Shown here piece by piece: positions 18,839 through 28,030 of a DNA stretch of 64,000 nucleotides. Source of the DNA: Marispirochaeta sp963667435 (GTDB lineage Bacteria; Spirochaetota; Spirochaetia; JC444; Marispirochaetaceae). Position 1 is the stretch's first letter. Each line of letters opens with the position of its first letter. Location of the stretch: the NCBI GenBank assembly GCA_963667435.1, contig OY763414.1, positions 1,116,001 to 1,180,000 of the forward strand. The letters run 5' to 3'. A program made the position numbers and the translations under genes. Below the pieces are notes generated by a model. The model was not told the origin of the DNA and made no database searches. It worked only from the letters and a program-made list of their open reading frames with translations.

Positions 18839-19017
18839 GTACCTGAAGTTACCTCCGGAGCAAGTCTGTAGGTAAATTTAGCTAAACTTGAGAAGATGAT
18901 CAACCGGAAGAATGGAAGAAAGTTGAACAAGGGATTTGTACACACCAAACCGGAATTGCAGGATAGGGCAAAATAGGATAGCATTACATGGTACAATCCT
19001 GTATCGGGGAGGCGGGA

Positions 19018-19599
19018 ATGGCTCAATCAAATGGAACAAGTGCAATCAAAGCCGGCCAAAATTACACCATAGAACAGTGGAGCACCTGGCCTGAAGGTGA
19101 ACGATGGGAACTTATCGGCGGTGTGGCCTATGGTATGAGTCCTGCACCCAGAGTAAGCCATCAGAAGATAGCTGGCTATTTTTATCATGAACTCTATAGC
19201 CTGTTGCAAAACGAAGATTGTACGCCGCTTATAGCCCCGGTTGACCTTTTTCTTCCCGAAGCCGTCGAAGGTTCTACACACACTGTTGTACAGCCCGATG
19301 TAATGGTTGTCTGTGATCCATCAATAATAGAGGAAAATGGCGTTCACGGCGGGCCCGATCTTATAATTGAGGTACTTTCGGATTCGACTGCCTACAAAGA
19401 CTTGAATGCAAAGAAATCCGCTTATGAACGTTCCGGCGTTAAGGAATACTGGATAGTAAATCCCGGGACCGGATCGGTTTTTATTTATCTGCTTGATAGG
19501 AAGAAGTATATCCCTGCCAGGGAAGTTCTGGCAGGAAATATTATTGAAAGTGCTGTTATCTCAGGCTTCAAGCTTACCCTGAATACAGAATCACTTTAA
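19018..19599 (+). CDS. Uma2 family (DUF820) putative endonuclease
   Basis: 193 residues from the ATG at 19018 (GGGGAGG 4-10 bp before it), ten residues inside the longest frame. It has the PD-(D/E)xK-like layout of Uma2: YxxGVAYGMSPAP..H near the N-terminus, VVQPDVMVVCD, GPDLIIEVLSDSTAYKDLNAKKSAYERSGVKEYWIV. The nuclease core would be Asp-Glu-Lys in these last blocks. Uma2 proteins are common in cyanobacteria and some other phyla; their role is unclear. Alone, convergent with the next gene. Confidence 0.82.
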   Translation: MAQSNGTSAIKAGQNYTIEQWSTWPEGERWELIGGVAYGMSPAPRVSHQKIAGYFYHELYSLLQNEDCTPLIAPVDLFLPEAVEGSTHTVVQPDVMVVCDPSIIEENGVHGGPDLIIEVLSDSTAYKDLNAKKSAYERSGVKEYWIVNPGTGSVFIYLLDRKKYIPAREVLAGNIIESAVISGFKLTLNTESL

Positions 19600-20019
19600 G
19601 AGAGCCAGCTCCTTATCGATAACGTCCTCGACTATGGCACCTATTTTGTAAATAAGCTCATAACAGCCGGTCTCGTCATCCCGGTAGAACTCCTTGAGAG
19701 GGGCACAGTCGGTGGTTTTCATCTCTTCTTCCACACGGCGGAAAAGTTCCTTGTTTATATCTTTAAAATGCTCATCCACCTTGGCACGGCCTTTTACGAA
19801 AAGAGTACTTATGGCCATAACAGCGCCGGTAATGGCACCGCAGCTTTTCTCCACTCCCATCCCCCCTCCGAAAGCTGCAGAAATTTGCAGAGATTCCGGG
19901 GAAAGATTGAGGCTGTAAACCTCATTTGCTGCATACAGCATTGTTTCCGCACAGTTCAGATTAAGTCGTGCAGCCAGACCGTCTTTAATAACACCTTCGA
20001 GGGTTCCATTCTTTTTCAT
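19591..20019 (-). CDS. C_GCAxxG_C_C family redox protein
   Basis: 142 residues. The family pattern is visible: NCAETML (Cys23), GGGMGVEKSCGAITGAVMAI (Cys with GCGAxxG-like block), then single cysteines in TTDCAPL and ETGCYEL. Such proteins have a helical fold with conserved cysteines and are thought to be redox or metal-linked; the function is unproven. Overlaps the Uma2 gene end by 9 bp, convergently. Confidence 0.8.
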   Translation of the reverse strand: MKKNGTLEGVIKDGLAARLNLNCAETMLYAANEVYSLNLSPESLQISAAFGGGMGVEKSCGAITGAVMAISTLFVKGRAKVDEHFKDINKELFRRVEEEMKTTDCAPLKEFYRDDETGCYELIYKIGAIVEDVIDKELALLK

Positions 20020-20059
20020 AGAAACAGTCTACACTCTGCTATAGCAGAAGTGCAAGTGG

Positions 20060-20446
20060 TCAGGCCAAACGCTCGGCTCCACAGTAAACTTCTTCCGCAT
20101 GCAGATAGAAGGCTGCCCGGGGTTCAAGCTGGGGATGCTTTACATGCACCCAGTCCACCACATCGGAAAAGCGGCTACCCTCTTCCACGCATTCTGCGCG
20201 GCATTTGATCTGATAGGCTTTACGGGTATCCGGATCCAGTACCACAACTGACATGCGGGGATTCTGGTCCAAATTCTTCCGGGTTTTGTCAAACTTGTTG
20301 TCCGCCACAACCAGGGTTTTATCATCCACAGCCTTAAGATAGGTTACATAGATAATATTCGGCTGACCACTGCTGTCAGCGGTTGCAATACAGATGGGTA
20401 TTGTTTTTTCAAGTGCGGTAAGAACTTCAGGAGCAAGTACACTCAT
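20060..20446 (-). CDS. Pyridoxamine 5'-phosphate oxidase-like flavin-binding protein
   Basis: 128 residues forming a split-barrel of the PNPOx-like type (ALEKTIPICIATADSSGQPNIIYVTYLKAVDDKTLVVADNKFDKTRKNLDQNPRMSVVVLD). These bind FMN, F420 or heme; the short length fits a general flavin-dependent reductase rather than true PdxH. Same direction as the C_GCAxxG protein 40 bp downstream, so possibly cotranscribed. Confidence 0.78.
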   Translation of the reverse strand: MSVLAPEVLTALEKTIPICIATADSSGQPNIIYVTYLKAVDDKTLVVADNKFDKTRKNLDQNPRMSVVVLDPDTRKAYQIKCRAECVEEGSRFSDVVDWVHVKHPQLEPRAAFYLHAEEVYCGAERLA

Positions 20447-20554
20447 GGCGATCCTCTTCAGAGCGTGTCTTAAAAGCGGTCGTTCACTTCGTTTTCAGAC
20501 ACGTCTTTTAATGATTGTGATTTTCATTAAGATTACAAGAGAAGCGTCGCTTGC

Positions 20555-21217
20555 TCAAGTGTCTGCGGAAAAATCTGAGGATAGTTCCTTCATGGTTTCC
20601 GCCATGATTTTGAGCATCAGGTAGCAGCTTGTGGCCCCGGCATCCACGGTACCCCTGGAACGCTCTCCCAGGCGACTCGCCCTGCCGATTTTCGCCACCA
20701 TGTCCTCTGTGGACTTCCAGCCCAGCTCAGCAGCGGCAGTCATGGCATCCATGGCAGCGGCAAAATTCGCCCCGGAATCCACAGCCTCCTTTAAACCAGT
20801 CAGAGCGGGATCCAGTGTATCCACCAGTGTTTTATCCCCAACTTTTGCGTTACCCAGACTCTGTATGCCTTCATAGGCTGACTCCAGCATTGCTGCCACC
20901 AGAGATGCATCCACAGTCTCCGCCGACTTTGAGGCCCGGGCCATGCGCTTGAAGAAGGTACCATACAAGGGACCCATGGAGCCGCCGATCTCATCCACCA
21001 GAATTCTTCCCAGAAGCTTGAAGGCTTCGCTCATGCCACAGTCCAGGCCGTCAAGTTCCTTTTCCGCCATGGTAAAGCCTTTGTCCATATTTATGCCGTG
21101 ATCGCCATCGCCGATGGCGCCGTCAATATCGCTTAAGTACACCCGGTTTTCGTGGATGGTTTTGATCAGTGCTTCTACAATGGCTTTTCCCCGGGCTTCG
21201 GCAAATGAGTTACCCAT
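20555..21217 (-). CDS. dhaL: Dihydroxyacetone kinase-type subunit L
   Basis: 220 residues, the all-helical nucleotide-binding subunit. The Asp cluster that holds Mg-ADP/ATP is in AIGDGDHGINMDKGF, and GSMGPLYGTFF and RGTVDAGA complete the site. It works with DhaK, encoded immediately upstream (start codon overlaps DhaK's stop by 1 bp). No DhaM phosphotransfer subunit is present, so either ATP is the direct donor or DhaM is elsewhere. Confidence 0.9.
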   Translation of the reverse strand: MGNSFAEARGKAIVEALIKTIHENRVYLSDIDGAIGDGDHGINMDKGFTMAEKELDGLDCGMSEAFKLLGRILVDEIGGSMGPLYGTFFKRMARASKSAETVDASLVAAMLESAYEGIQSLGNAKVGDKTLVDTLDPALTGLKEAVDSGANFAAAMDAMTAAAELGWKSTEDMVAKIGRASRLGERSRGTVDAGATSCYLMLKIMAETMKELSSDFSADT

Positions 21218-22221
21218 TACAGGCTCCCCTGTTTAAGGCCCATGGAGTAGCAGTCCAGGTCGATCAGTTCTTTCAGTTCGTTATCAAGCTTCATCACCGT
21301 AAGGGTTACCCCCATCATCTCCAGGCTGGTAAAGAAATTCCCCACATAGGGGCGGTGGATTTTTATACCCTTCTCTTCCAGGATCCGGGCAACCTCATCG
21401 TAATATATGTAAAGCTCCATTACCGGGGTGGCTCCAAGTCCGCTGACAAGAACAACCACCTCATCACCACTTGCGAATGGAATATCCGGCAGGATCTGCT
21501 CAAGGGAGAGAGCAGCCATCTCTTTGGCAGTTTTAAGATCCTGCACATTGATGCCAGGCTCACCATGATGACCGATTCCCACCTCCATTTTGCCGGCTTC
21601 GATGCTGAAGTTGGGCTTTCCCACGGCAGGAATGGTACAGGGAGTAAGACCAATGCCTATACTGCGTGTATTGTCGATTGCCTTCTGTGCAGCTGCGATA
21701 ACCTCATTTAGGGTTCCCCCCAGGGCAGCCTTTGCTCCGCCGGCTTTCCACATGAGGATCTCCCCTGCAACTCCACGCCGCTTTTCCCGTTCTGCCGCCG
21801 GTGCACTGGGTACATCGTCGTTGGCAACCACGGTTTTTACCTGGATATCGTCGTCTTCCGCATCCTCTATGGCCATTTTCACATTCATGTTGTCCCCTGC
21901 GTAATTTCCATAGAGGATCGCTACCCCTTCACCGCTGTCAGCGGCTTTTATGGCTTCATAGAAAGATTTTGCCGTGGGAGAACTGAAAATCTCCCCCACA
22001 GCAACGGCATCCACCAGGTTTTTACCGATGTAACCGGTAAAGGCCGGTTTATGACCAGAACCGCCTCCGGTAACGATACCCACCTTACCTTTTACCGGTG
22101 CATTGATATATTTAAGAACCCTGGGATGTGAGGTGGATACGAGAAAATCGCTGTGGGCTTTTACAAAGCCTTTCAGATAGTCTTCAACCACCATATCCGG
22201 GTTATTTATAATTCTCTGCAT
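21217..22221 (-). CDS. dhaK: Dihydroxyacetone kinase-type subunit K (ketose kinase)
   Basis: 334 residues from the ATG at 22221, chosen because GGGAGAGG precedes it; the longest frame begins 21 codons earlier, inside the SDR gene. The substrate site is clear: GGGSGHKPAFTGY and the catalytic histidine that forms a hemiaminal with the ketone in VGIGHHGEPG. The substrate may be dihydroxyacetone, but a GolD-like dehydrogenase next door makes a C4 or C5 ketose such as erythrulose equally likely (inference from the known threitol/erythritol pathways with DhaK-like erythrulose kinases). Confidence 0.9.
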   Translation of the reverse strand: MQRIINNPDMVVEDYLKGFVKAHSDFLVSTSHPRVLKYINAPVKGKVGIVTGGGSGHKPAFTGYIGKNLVDAVAVGEIFSSPTAKSFYEAIKAADSGEGVAILYGNYAGDNMNVKMAIEDAEDDDIQVKTVVANDDVPSAPAAEREKRRGVAGEILMWKAGGAKAALGGTLNEVIAAAQKAIDNTRSIGIGLTPCTIPAVGKPNFSIEAGKMEVGIGHHGEPGINVQDLKTAKEMAALSLEQILPDIPFASGDEVVVLVSGLGATPVMELYIYYDEVARILEEKGIKIHRPYVGNFFTSLEMMGVTLTVMKLDNELKELIDLDCYSMGLKQGSL

Positions 22222-22258
22222 GAATTTTTCCTCTCCCTGATTTTCACGTATGTGCAGG

Positions 22259-23029
22259 CTATTTGATAGTATAGCCGCCGTCAATTACAATGTTCTCGCC
22301 TGTAATAAGCCCTGCGGCATCGCTTGCCAGGAAGAGGGCTACAGCTGCAACCTCTTCGGGATATCCGAAGCGGCCCGCAGGAATAAGCTTTTTCATGGCT
22401 TCTCCTACCTCGCCGGCCCAGGCTTTTTTACCTAACTCCGTAAGAATTACCGTTGGAGATATACTGTTAACATTTATATTAAACTGTCCCCACTCATAGG
22501 CAAGGGTTTTTGTTACAGAAATGACTCCTGCCTTGCTGGCACAGAAGGCAACATGATTGTCCAGGGCTACCAGCCCCGCCTGGGATGCCATGTTGATAAT
22601 TTTCCCTCCCCCGGCGGCAATCATTTTCCGGCCCACCGCCTGGGCAAGCATAAATACCGCTTTGAGATTTACAGCCATGGTTTTATCCCAGTACTCTTCG
22701 CTGATATTTTCAGCATCATCAAGAAATACCACCCCGGCAACATTGGCAAGGATATCTATGTGTCCCAATTCCGTTATACCCACGGATACGGCATTTTCTA
22801 TATCAGATGTTTTTGTAAGATCCGCAATAACAGATACCGCTTTTCGGCCAGTTTTTTGAACCGCTGCTTCTGTCAGCCTGACGTCGGACTTCATATCCAC
22901 CAGTATCAAATCCGCACCTTTTGCAGCGTAGAGTTCCGCTATGGCTTTACCTATCCCCTGGGCAGCACCGGTAACCATGGCAACCTTTCCTTCAAGACCG
23001 AAGTTGTTATCGAAGCTTTTGTATTTCAT
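22259..23029 (-). CDS. Short-chain dehydrogenase/reductase, polyol-dehydrogenase-like (GolD type)
   Basis: 256 residues from the ATG at 23029 (AGGAG 6 bp before it). Rossmann motif TGAAQGIG, then NVAG and the catalytic Ser in INMASQAG. Where the family has the catalytic Tyr of YxxxK, this protein has Phe: NHVAFCASKAG (codon TTC). A single base change from TAC would explain it. The neighbours DhaK and DhaL suggest oxidation of a sugar alcohol to a ketose that is then phosphorylated. With Phe the enzyme may be inactive, or the base may be a sequence error. Confidence 0.85.
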   Translation of the reverse strand: MKYKSFDNNFGLEGKVAMVTGAAQGIGKAIAELYAAKGADLILVDMKSDVRLTEAAVQKTGRKAVSVIADLTKTSDIENAVSVGITELGHIDILANVAGVVFLDDAENISEEYWDKTMAVNLKAVFMLAQAVGRKMIAAGGGKIINMASQAGLVALDNHVAFCASKAGVISVTKTLAYEWGQFNINVNSISPTVILTELGKKAWAGEVGEAMKKLIPAGRFGYPEEVAAVALFLASDAAGLITGENIVIDGGYTIK

Positions 23030-23163
23030 ACCCACTCCTGACATAAGTCATTTATTTTTCGCAAATTATAACATTAAATAGACCATTGGCGGGAGAAAAC
23101 TATTAGAACACAACGAAAAGCAGGTTTTAGACAAATATATTATCGCACATCATATCTTCCTGA

Positions 23164-23179
23164 TTTTCACCTGTGAAAA
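23164..23179. promoter_or_regulatory. Perfect palindrome upstream of SDR-dhaKL
   Basis: TTTTCACCTGTGAAAA is a perfect 7-2-7 inverted repeat, 135 bp upstream of the SDR start and 29 bp downstream of the TM2 gene stop. It could be an operator for the polyol operon or part of a transcription-end hairpin of the TM2 gene; the sequence alone does not decide. Confidence 0.35.
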
Positions 23180-23207
23180 AGGTGGCACCTTATGGCCCCT
23201 ATCTGAC

Positions 23208-23429
23208 TCAGGTCCACTCAGTAAGCTTCGCGCCCTGATTATCGGTAAAGGAGCCGATGATAATCATAATAAAATCGACCAGAGCTCCGATGCCGAACAG
23301 CCCACCCGATATAAGCCATTTAATTCCTGTACCGATTTTTCCCACATAGAACCGGTGAACTCCCAGATAGCCCAGGAACAAACATAACAGGAACGCAGGT
23401 AGGATTTTTTTGTCTGAAATTTCCGCCAT
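23208..23429 (-). CDS. TM2 domain membrane protein
   Basis: 73 residues with two membrane segments and the TM2 signature FLGYLGVHRFYVGKIGTGI followed by a second helix with DFIMII. Function unknown; such proteins are small and widespread. Last gene before the left edge of the defence island. Confidence 0.85.
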   Translation of the reverse strand: MAEISDKKILPAFLLCLFLGYLGVHRFYVGKIGTGIKWLISGGLFGIGALVDFIMIIIGSFTDNQGAKLTEWT

Positions 23430-23493
23430 AAAAACACCTCCATGTATCAGTATACCTGACTGATGCTATATGTCAAAAAAGTTAGAATACAGA

Positions 23494-23515
23494 TACCGGA
23501 CAAGGGATTGCAGCG
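23494..23515. repeat. Left copy of 22-bp direct repeat bounding the defence island
   Basis: TACCGGACAAGGG followed by ATTGCAGCG; the identical 22 bp recur in the same orientation at 40137-40158. The match stops at once on both sides. The two copies bracket exactly the block of restriction and CBASS genes, 8 bp outside the stop codon of the last gene on this side. Confidence 0.85.
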
Positions 23516-23523
23516 TTTCTTTT

Positions 23524-24249
23524 TTACGACAAAGTGATCTCAAGCTTATGCTTAATCTTCTCCCAACCCGGGATTACAGACTCAAGAAACTGATAAAATT
23601 CCGGGCTATGATCATTATACTTCAAATGACATAGTTCATGGATAACAACATAGTCAATACACTCTTTAGGCGCTCTTATCAGATCTGTATTGAGTGTTAC
23701 TGTGCCCTTGTCTGAAAGGCTGCCCCATCTCTTTTGCATTCGCTTAATAGATAGTTTGGGCGGTTCAATACCGGAACCATTGTATTTTAGCCAGCAGCGA
23801 TCCATGCTCTCTGCAAATTGAAGTTGTGCCTTTTCCGAATACCATTGGTTCAATAACTTCCTGGCTGTATTTGGAGTCGGTTCGTTCCGGCAAGTGATAT
23901 AAAAAAAGCCACGAGACAGTTTCACTGAGTTTTCCGTTCCTTCAGCGAACTTCAAGCGGTATTGTTTGCCAAGGTACAAGTGAGTCTCGCCATTCACGTA
24001 ACAGCGGTCAGGCGTCTTTGGACGAAACTGCTTGAAATAATTCAGCTGCCTGAGAATCCATCGAGCCCGTTTTATAATTTTCTTTTCGATCAATGCAATA
24101 TTGGAATGTACAGGCGCCTTTACGATAACCTTACAGTCAGGATGCACTGTAATTTCCATTGTTTTTCTGTCACAGTACAACAGACTGAAATCGATGATCT
24201 TCCGACCGTAAACAACCGAATGCTTGTCGTTATGGATTATTGCCTCCAT
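23524..24249 (-). CDS. YgjP/SprT-like zinc metallopeptidase (DUF45)
   Basis: 241 residues. Zinc motif HELCHLKYNDHSPEF (HExxH with a third His six residues on), preceded by the MQKRWGSLSDKGTVTLNTDLIRAP block that defines the YgjP family. These M48-like proteins are very often the last gene of type I restriction operons, as here: its ATG overlaps the stop of hsdR by 1 bp. The role in restriction is unknown. Confidence 0.87.
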   Translation of the reverse strand: MEAIIHNDKHSVVYGRKIIDFSLLYCDRKTMEITVHPDCKVIVKAPVHSNIALIEKKIIKRARWILRQLNYFKQFRPKTPDRCYVNGETHLYLGKQYRLKFAEGTENSVKLSRGFFYITCRNEPTPNTARKLLNQWYSEKAQLQFAESMDRCWLKYNGSGIEPPKLSIKRMQKRWGSLSDKGTVTLNTDLIRAPKECIDYVVIHELCHLKYNDHSPEFYQFLESVIPGWEKIKHKLEITLS

Positions 24250-27200
24250 TATTTAAGGCTCCTATGCTTTGCCACCTGCATGACCTTCTCGATAATGTCA
24301 TCCATCTGATCAAGCGATAGTTCGATCCCTCTTTCCGTCTTGAGCTCATCGTAGAGGTAATCGTCAATCTCATTAACCGCCTGTTTCTGAGCGTCTTCAT
24401 CATCCCAGAAGTGAACCTTCTTGTGTTTTTCCAATATGCCATGAATAGCAATTGCCGTATCAGCCGCAGCTGATTCAAGGTCTTCTTCACCTAATTCGTG
24501 CTTTTCAAGGAAAGGCTTAAGCACCCCGAAATAGGCCATGGCATCTTCATTGCCGGTCAGTTTATCTGGTATATCATCATGTACCTTACCGACAACCTTA
24601 TTGCGGATATCTACTACCATATTCAGATAATTCAGATCAGATATTCTCTTGGCTCGGAAATCTTCAATCGCCTGTTGGATCAATATAGAAAACTTCTCGT
24701 AAAAAGCAGGGTCTTCATCCATTTTTTCGGTGATGACTTTCTTAGTGGCGTGTGCAATCGTATCAGCCTTCGAACCTGTTGATTTTTTAGAACCATAGAC
24801 TCTTTGATCTTCTTTTACTTCCATGAAGGAATCATCATCAAATATATTGACAGGCTTATTAAGTTGTATCACTTCATTAGCCTGGATATGTGTGTCTAAA
24901 AGCTTTTTAATTTTGGGCTCATAATCCCGGTAATCAATTACCTCTGCATACCGGAGCTTGACGGAGGCCTTGAGTGACTGGAATTTCCCAAGATCCGCCT
25001 TGTATCTGGACAAGGTTTTCTCATCGGTTTCGGTCAGGAATTTCTCGGAAGAGAGTGCGATCCCAAGGGTTTTGCCGAACTCCGAAAAGCGGACATAAAA
25101 CTCTTCTCTGAGTTCGTCATCGGAAAGCAACACTTCATAAGCTTCTTCATCGTAGGAATGCTTAACCGTTTTGAATAGATCCCAAAGACCAGAATACCTG
25201 TCGGGCAGTTTTTCAATTTCACTGTTAATGGATGTCAGGGTGCCGACCAGATCGGATTCATCGAACCCTTCAAATGCGCTGTACATGGTGAGCGCTTTGT
25301 CCAGCTCACCGAGGACACTTGCATAGTCGACGATAAAGCCGAATTCCTTACTCTCATGAAGGCGGTTGACCCGGGCAATTGCCTGAAGCAGAGTGTGTTC
25401 CCGTAGAATCCTACACAAATACAGGACCACGTTTCGTGGAGCATCAAAACCTGTGAGAAGCTTATCAACGACGATAAGGATTTCAGGTTCATTACCGTGT
25501 TTAAACTGGTTGATGAGCTGCTTGGTATATTCCTCTTCACTGCCATAGCGTTTCATCATCTTTTGCCAGAATTTTACGACCTCGTCTGATGTTTCATCAT
25601 CGGTCTCTTCATAGCCTTCACGCATATCCGGCGGCGAGATAACAACCTCGGAACTTACAATGCCAATTTCATTCAGATGAGCATTGTACTTGAGGGCAGA
25701 TGCTTTATTCGGAGCCACCAGCTGGGACTTGAATCCTGTTCCCTGCCAGTTGGAGCGGTAGTGCTCGCTGATGTCAAAGGCTCTCATATAGATAACCTGA
25801 TCGGCTTTGTTCAGCATTTCTGCTCGAGCATATTTCCTTTTCAGATCCGCCTGCTGCTCTTTGGTCAAGCCCTGTGTGTGCCTCTCAAACCACAGATCAA
25901 CAGCGGTCTGGTTCTGTGTCATCTCTACATGCCGCCCCTCATACAAAAGCGGAACCACTGCGCCATCTTCAACGGCCTGTGTGATGGAATAATGGGGCTC
26001 CACCAGTTCACCGAATTTGGTAAAGTTGTTCTTTTCCTTTTTCAACAGCGGCGTGCCGGTAAATCCCAAATAACAGGCATGGGGAAACATCTGTCTCATC
26101 CGGGCGGAAAAGGAACCGAATTGGGTACGGTGACTCTCATCCACCAGAATGAAAATATCGGGTGATTCATCCTGATATTTCTTAACCGCGTATGCCTTGT
26201 CAAACTTATGAATAAGAGTTGTGATAATTCCTGATTTTTTTTCAGCGACCAACTCCAGCAGGTTTCTACCTGATGTTGCCCGGTTTGCTTCAAGGCCACA
26301 GGCGGCAAAGGTGTTCCCAAGCTGCTTGTCGAGGTCGTCACGATCTGTCACAAGAACAATTCGCGGATTCAATATTTCGGGATCCAAGGCCAGATTACGG
26401 GCCAGCATCACCATGGTCAGCGACTTTCCTGATCCTTGAGTGTGCCAGATAACACCGCCTTTACGTGAATTAGTGCTATCAAAATGCTTAACCCGGTTCA
26501 GGGTAGACTTGATGACGAAATACTGCTGATAGCGGGCTATCTTTTTGATGCCCCCGTCAAACACAGTAAACTTCCAGGCCAGCTCAAGCAAGCGCTCAGG
26601 GCGACATAAAGCATACAAAGCAATGTCTTGCTCTGTCACGAGCCGGCTTGCTTGAGTGCTGAGGGATGAATGCTGAATGCTGAATGATTTAGGATTCACG
26701 TCATACCGCAAAGACTCCTGCACCAGCTTTTCCAATTCCTTTAATTTCGCGCTTTTAGCATCTTTCGCGGTTACATCATTCCTGCTTAATCCCGGCTCTT
26801 TCCATACACCCCAGAATTTTGCAGCGGTTCCCGTTGTTGCGTACATGGCGCTGTTTTTATTCAGTGCCAGCACCATCTGACTGTAGATGAAAAGTTTTGG
26901 GATATAGTCATCATTCTGATTTCTGATCGATTGCGAAACGGCCTGTTCAACTTCAATATCCGGTGCTTTACACTCAATTACGCAAAAGGGAATGCCATTA
27001 ACGAAGAGAACGATATCCGGACGGGCTGTATCTGTTGACCGTGAACGTTCTACACGATACTCGACCGTCACATGAAACTTGTTGCGACTGTGATTACGCC
27101 AGTCGATATAGTTCATGTTGAAACTTTTTGAGTCGCCCTCAATGGTCTGCTCCATGGCCGTCCCAAGGGTAATCAGATCGTATATAGCCTCGTTGGTCTT

Positions 27201-27470
27201 CAGCAAGCCGTCGTATTTGATGTTTTTCAGCTTCTGGATGGCTGACTGAATATTCTCCTCGCTGAAGAGGTACTCACTGCCTTTGTAACGAATACGGTTT
27301 ATCTCTTTTAGCTGGTTGCGTAGAATATTTTCCAACAAAACATTGGATGTGCGATCCTGCCTTTCGCGTAGAGCTTCAGCCGGTGTCAAAAATTCAAATC
27401 CCAAGCCAATCAAAAGCTGCAAAGCTGGGATTTGAGAAAGATGCTTTTCATTAAACGTGAATGAACTCAT
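24249..27470 (-). CDS. hsdR: Type I restriction enzyme, endonuclease/translocase subunit HsdR
   Basis: About 1073 residues (start at the second of two tandem ATGs, where AGGAG is 6 bp upstream). The N-terminal nuclease has the PD...ExK core (RPDIVLFVNGIPFCVIECKAP); the helicase has Walker A THGSGKS-like HTQGSGKSLTMVML, the DEAD-like box LVDESHRTQFG and motif VI in QAIARVNRLHESKEFGFIVDY. The long C-terminal helical part docks on HsdM/HsdS. It is separated from hsdM and hsdS by five CBASS genes and a DUF2188 gene, which is unusual. Confidence 0.95.
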   Translation of the reverse strand: MSSFTFNEKHLSQIPALQLLIGLGFEFLTPAEALRERQDRTSNVLLENILRNQLKEINRIRYKGSEYLFSEENIQSAIQKLKNIKYDGLLKTNEAIYDLITLGTAMEQTIEGDSKSFNMNYIDWRNHSRNKFHVTVEYRVERSRSTDTARPDIVLFVNGIPFCVIECKAPDIEVEQAVSQSIRNQNDDYIPKLFIYSQMVLALNKNSAMYATTGTAAKFWGVWKEPGLSRNDVTAKDAKSAKLKELEKLVQESLRYDVNPKSFSIQHSSLSTQASRLVTEQDIALYALCRPERLLELAWKFTVFDGGIKKIARYQQYFVIKSTLNRVKHFDSTNSRKGGVIWHTQGSGKSLTMVMLARNLALDPEILNPRIVLVTDRDDLDKQLGNTFAACGLEANRATSGRNLLELVAEKKSGIITTLIHKFDKAYAVKKYQDESPDIFILVDESHRTQFGSFSARMRQMFPHACYLGFTGTPLLKKEKNNFTKFGELVEPHYSITQAVEDGAVVPLLYEGRHVEMTQNQTAVDLWFERHTQGLTKEQQADLKRKYARAEMLNKADQVIYMRAFDISEHYRSNWQGTGFKSQLVAPNKASALKYNAHLNEIGIVSSEVVISPPDMREGYEETDDETSDEVVKFWQKMMKRYGSEEEYTKQLINQFKHGNEPEILIVVDKLLTGFDAPRNVVLYLCRILREHTLLQAIARVNRLHESKEFGFIVDYASVLGELDKALTMYSAFEGFDESDLVGTLTSINSEIEKLPDRYSGLWDLFKTVKHSYDEEAYEVLLSDDELREEFYVRFSEFGKTLGIALSSEKFLTETDEKTLSRYKADLGKFQSLKASVKLRYAEVIDYRDYEPKIKKLLDTHIQANEVIQLNKPVNIFDDDSFMEVKEDQRVYGSKKSTGSKADTIAHATKKVITEKMDEDPAFYEKFSILIQQAIEDFRAKRISDLNYLNMVVDIRNKVVGKVHDDIPDKLTGNEDAMAYFGVLKPFLEKHELGEEDLESAAADTAIAIHGILEKHKKVHFWDDEDAQKQAVNEIDDYLYDELKTERGIELSLDQMDDIIEKVMQVAKHRSLK

Positions 27471-27589
27471 CATCAGACTCCTATAGCATTCCAAAATGGA
27501 TTAAATCCCGATTCAACAACTTTGACAAAAAGAACCTGCCCATAAGAATCTTTTGTTTGTACAGTTTTAAATCCTTTTTTTTATATAAA

Positions 27590-28030
27590 TTATGCAGATA
27601 TATCTTTTTTAAACACATGCTCTCCTCCACCAAGCCATTCTCCAGTTGCTATCCAAAGTTCATAATATATAAGCCATTCAGCCGACCAAGGAATAATGGT
27701 TTCAGATAAATACATATCTGGTGTCCATTCATGATACGCTGGCCTGAATAGACATAATTTTTGCTTTTCCACGTTATATAGATGTGGAACATTTTTACCT
27801 TTTATACTAGAAAGTTTTGGAGATAATAAATAAATACTGAGTTCTTTTTTAATTTTATAAACAAGCTTAAGTTCATATTTTGCAGATAAAGGACTTGGTT
27901 GAATACTGCCAAACCAATATAAGCATCCATTAACAATTGATGTACTTTTAGTCACTACAATATTTTTGAGTAATTGTTGTTGTTTCACCAAAGTAATTGG
28001 TTTTATTTTCTTTTTATATGGTCTTGCCAT
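27590..28030 (-). CDS. Stand-alone E2-like protein of type II-short CBASS
   Basis: 146 residues from the ATG at 28030, which has AAGGAAC before it and overlaps the end of the CD-NTase gene by 17 bp. Blocks fit the bacterial E2 (ubiquitin-conjugating) fold of CBASS: YWFGSIQPSPLSAKYELKLVY, VPHLYNVEKQKLCLFRP with the likely catalytic Cys93, and the C-terminal TIIPWSAEWLIYYELWIATGEWLGGGEH. In type II-short systems an E2 without E1 or JAB protein conjugates or primes the CD-NTase. No E1 or deubiquitinase gene is present. AT-rich like the preceding CD-NTase gene and unlike the others in the island. Confidence 0.75.
   Translation of the reverse strand: MARPYKKKIKPITLVKQQQLLKNIVVTKSTSIVNGCLYWFGSIQPSPLSAKYELKLVYKIKKELSIYLLSPKLSSIKGKNVPHLYNVEKQKLCLFRPAYHEWTPDMYLSETIIPWSAEWLIYYELWIATGEWLGGGEHVFKKDISA

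Noticed and set aside
18796..19026. 76-codon minus-strand frame between clpS and the Uma2 gene
   Set aside because: No ribosome binding site, no family features, and it overlaps both neighbours; the 179-bp gap holds nothing else I can name.
20464..20504. Terminator between dhaL and the PNPOx-like gene
   Set aside because: CGTGTCT and AGACACG can pair, but the loop is long and there is no T-run on the minus strand.
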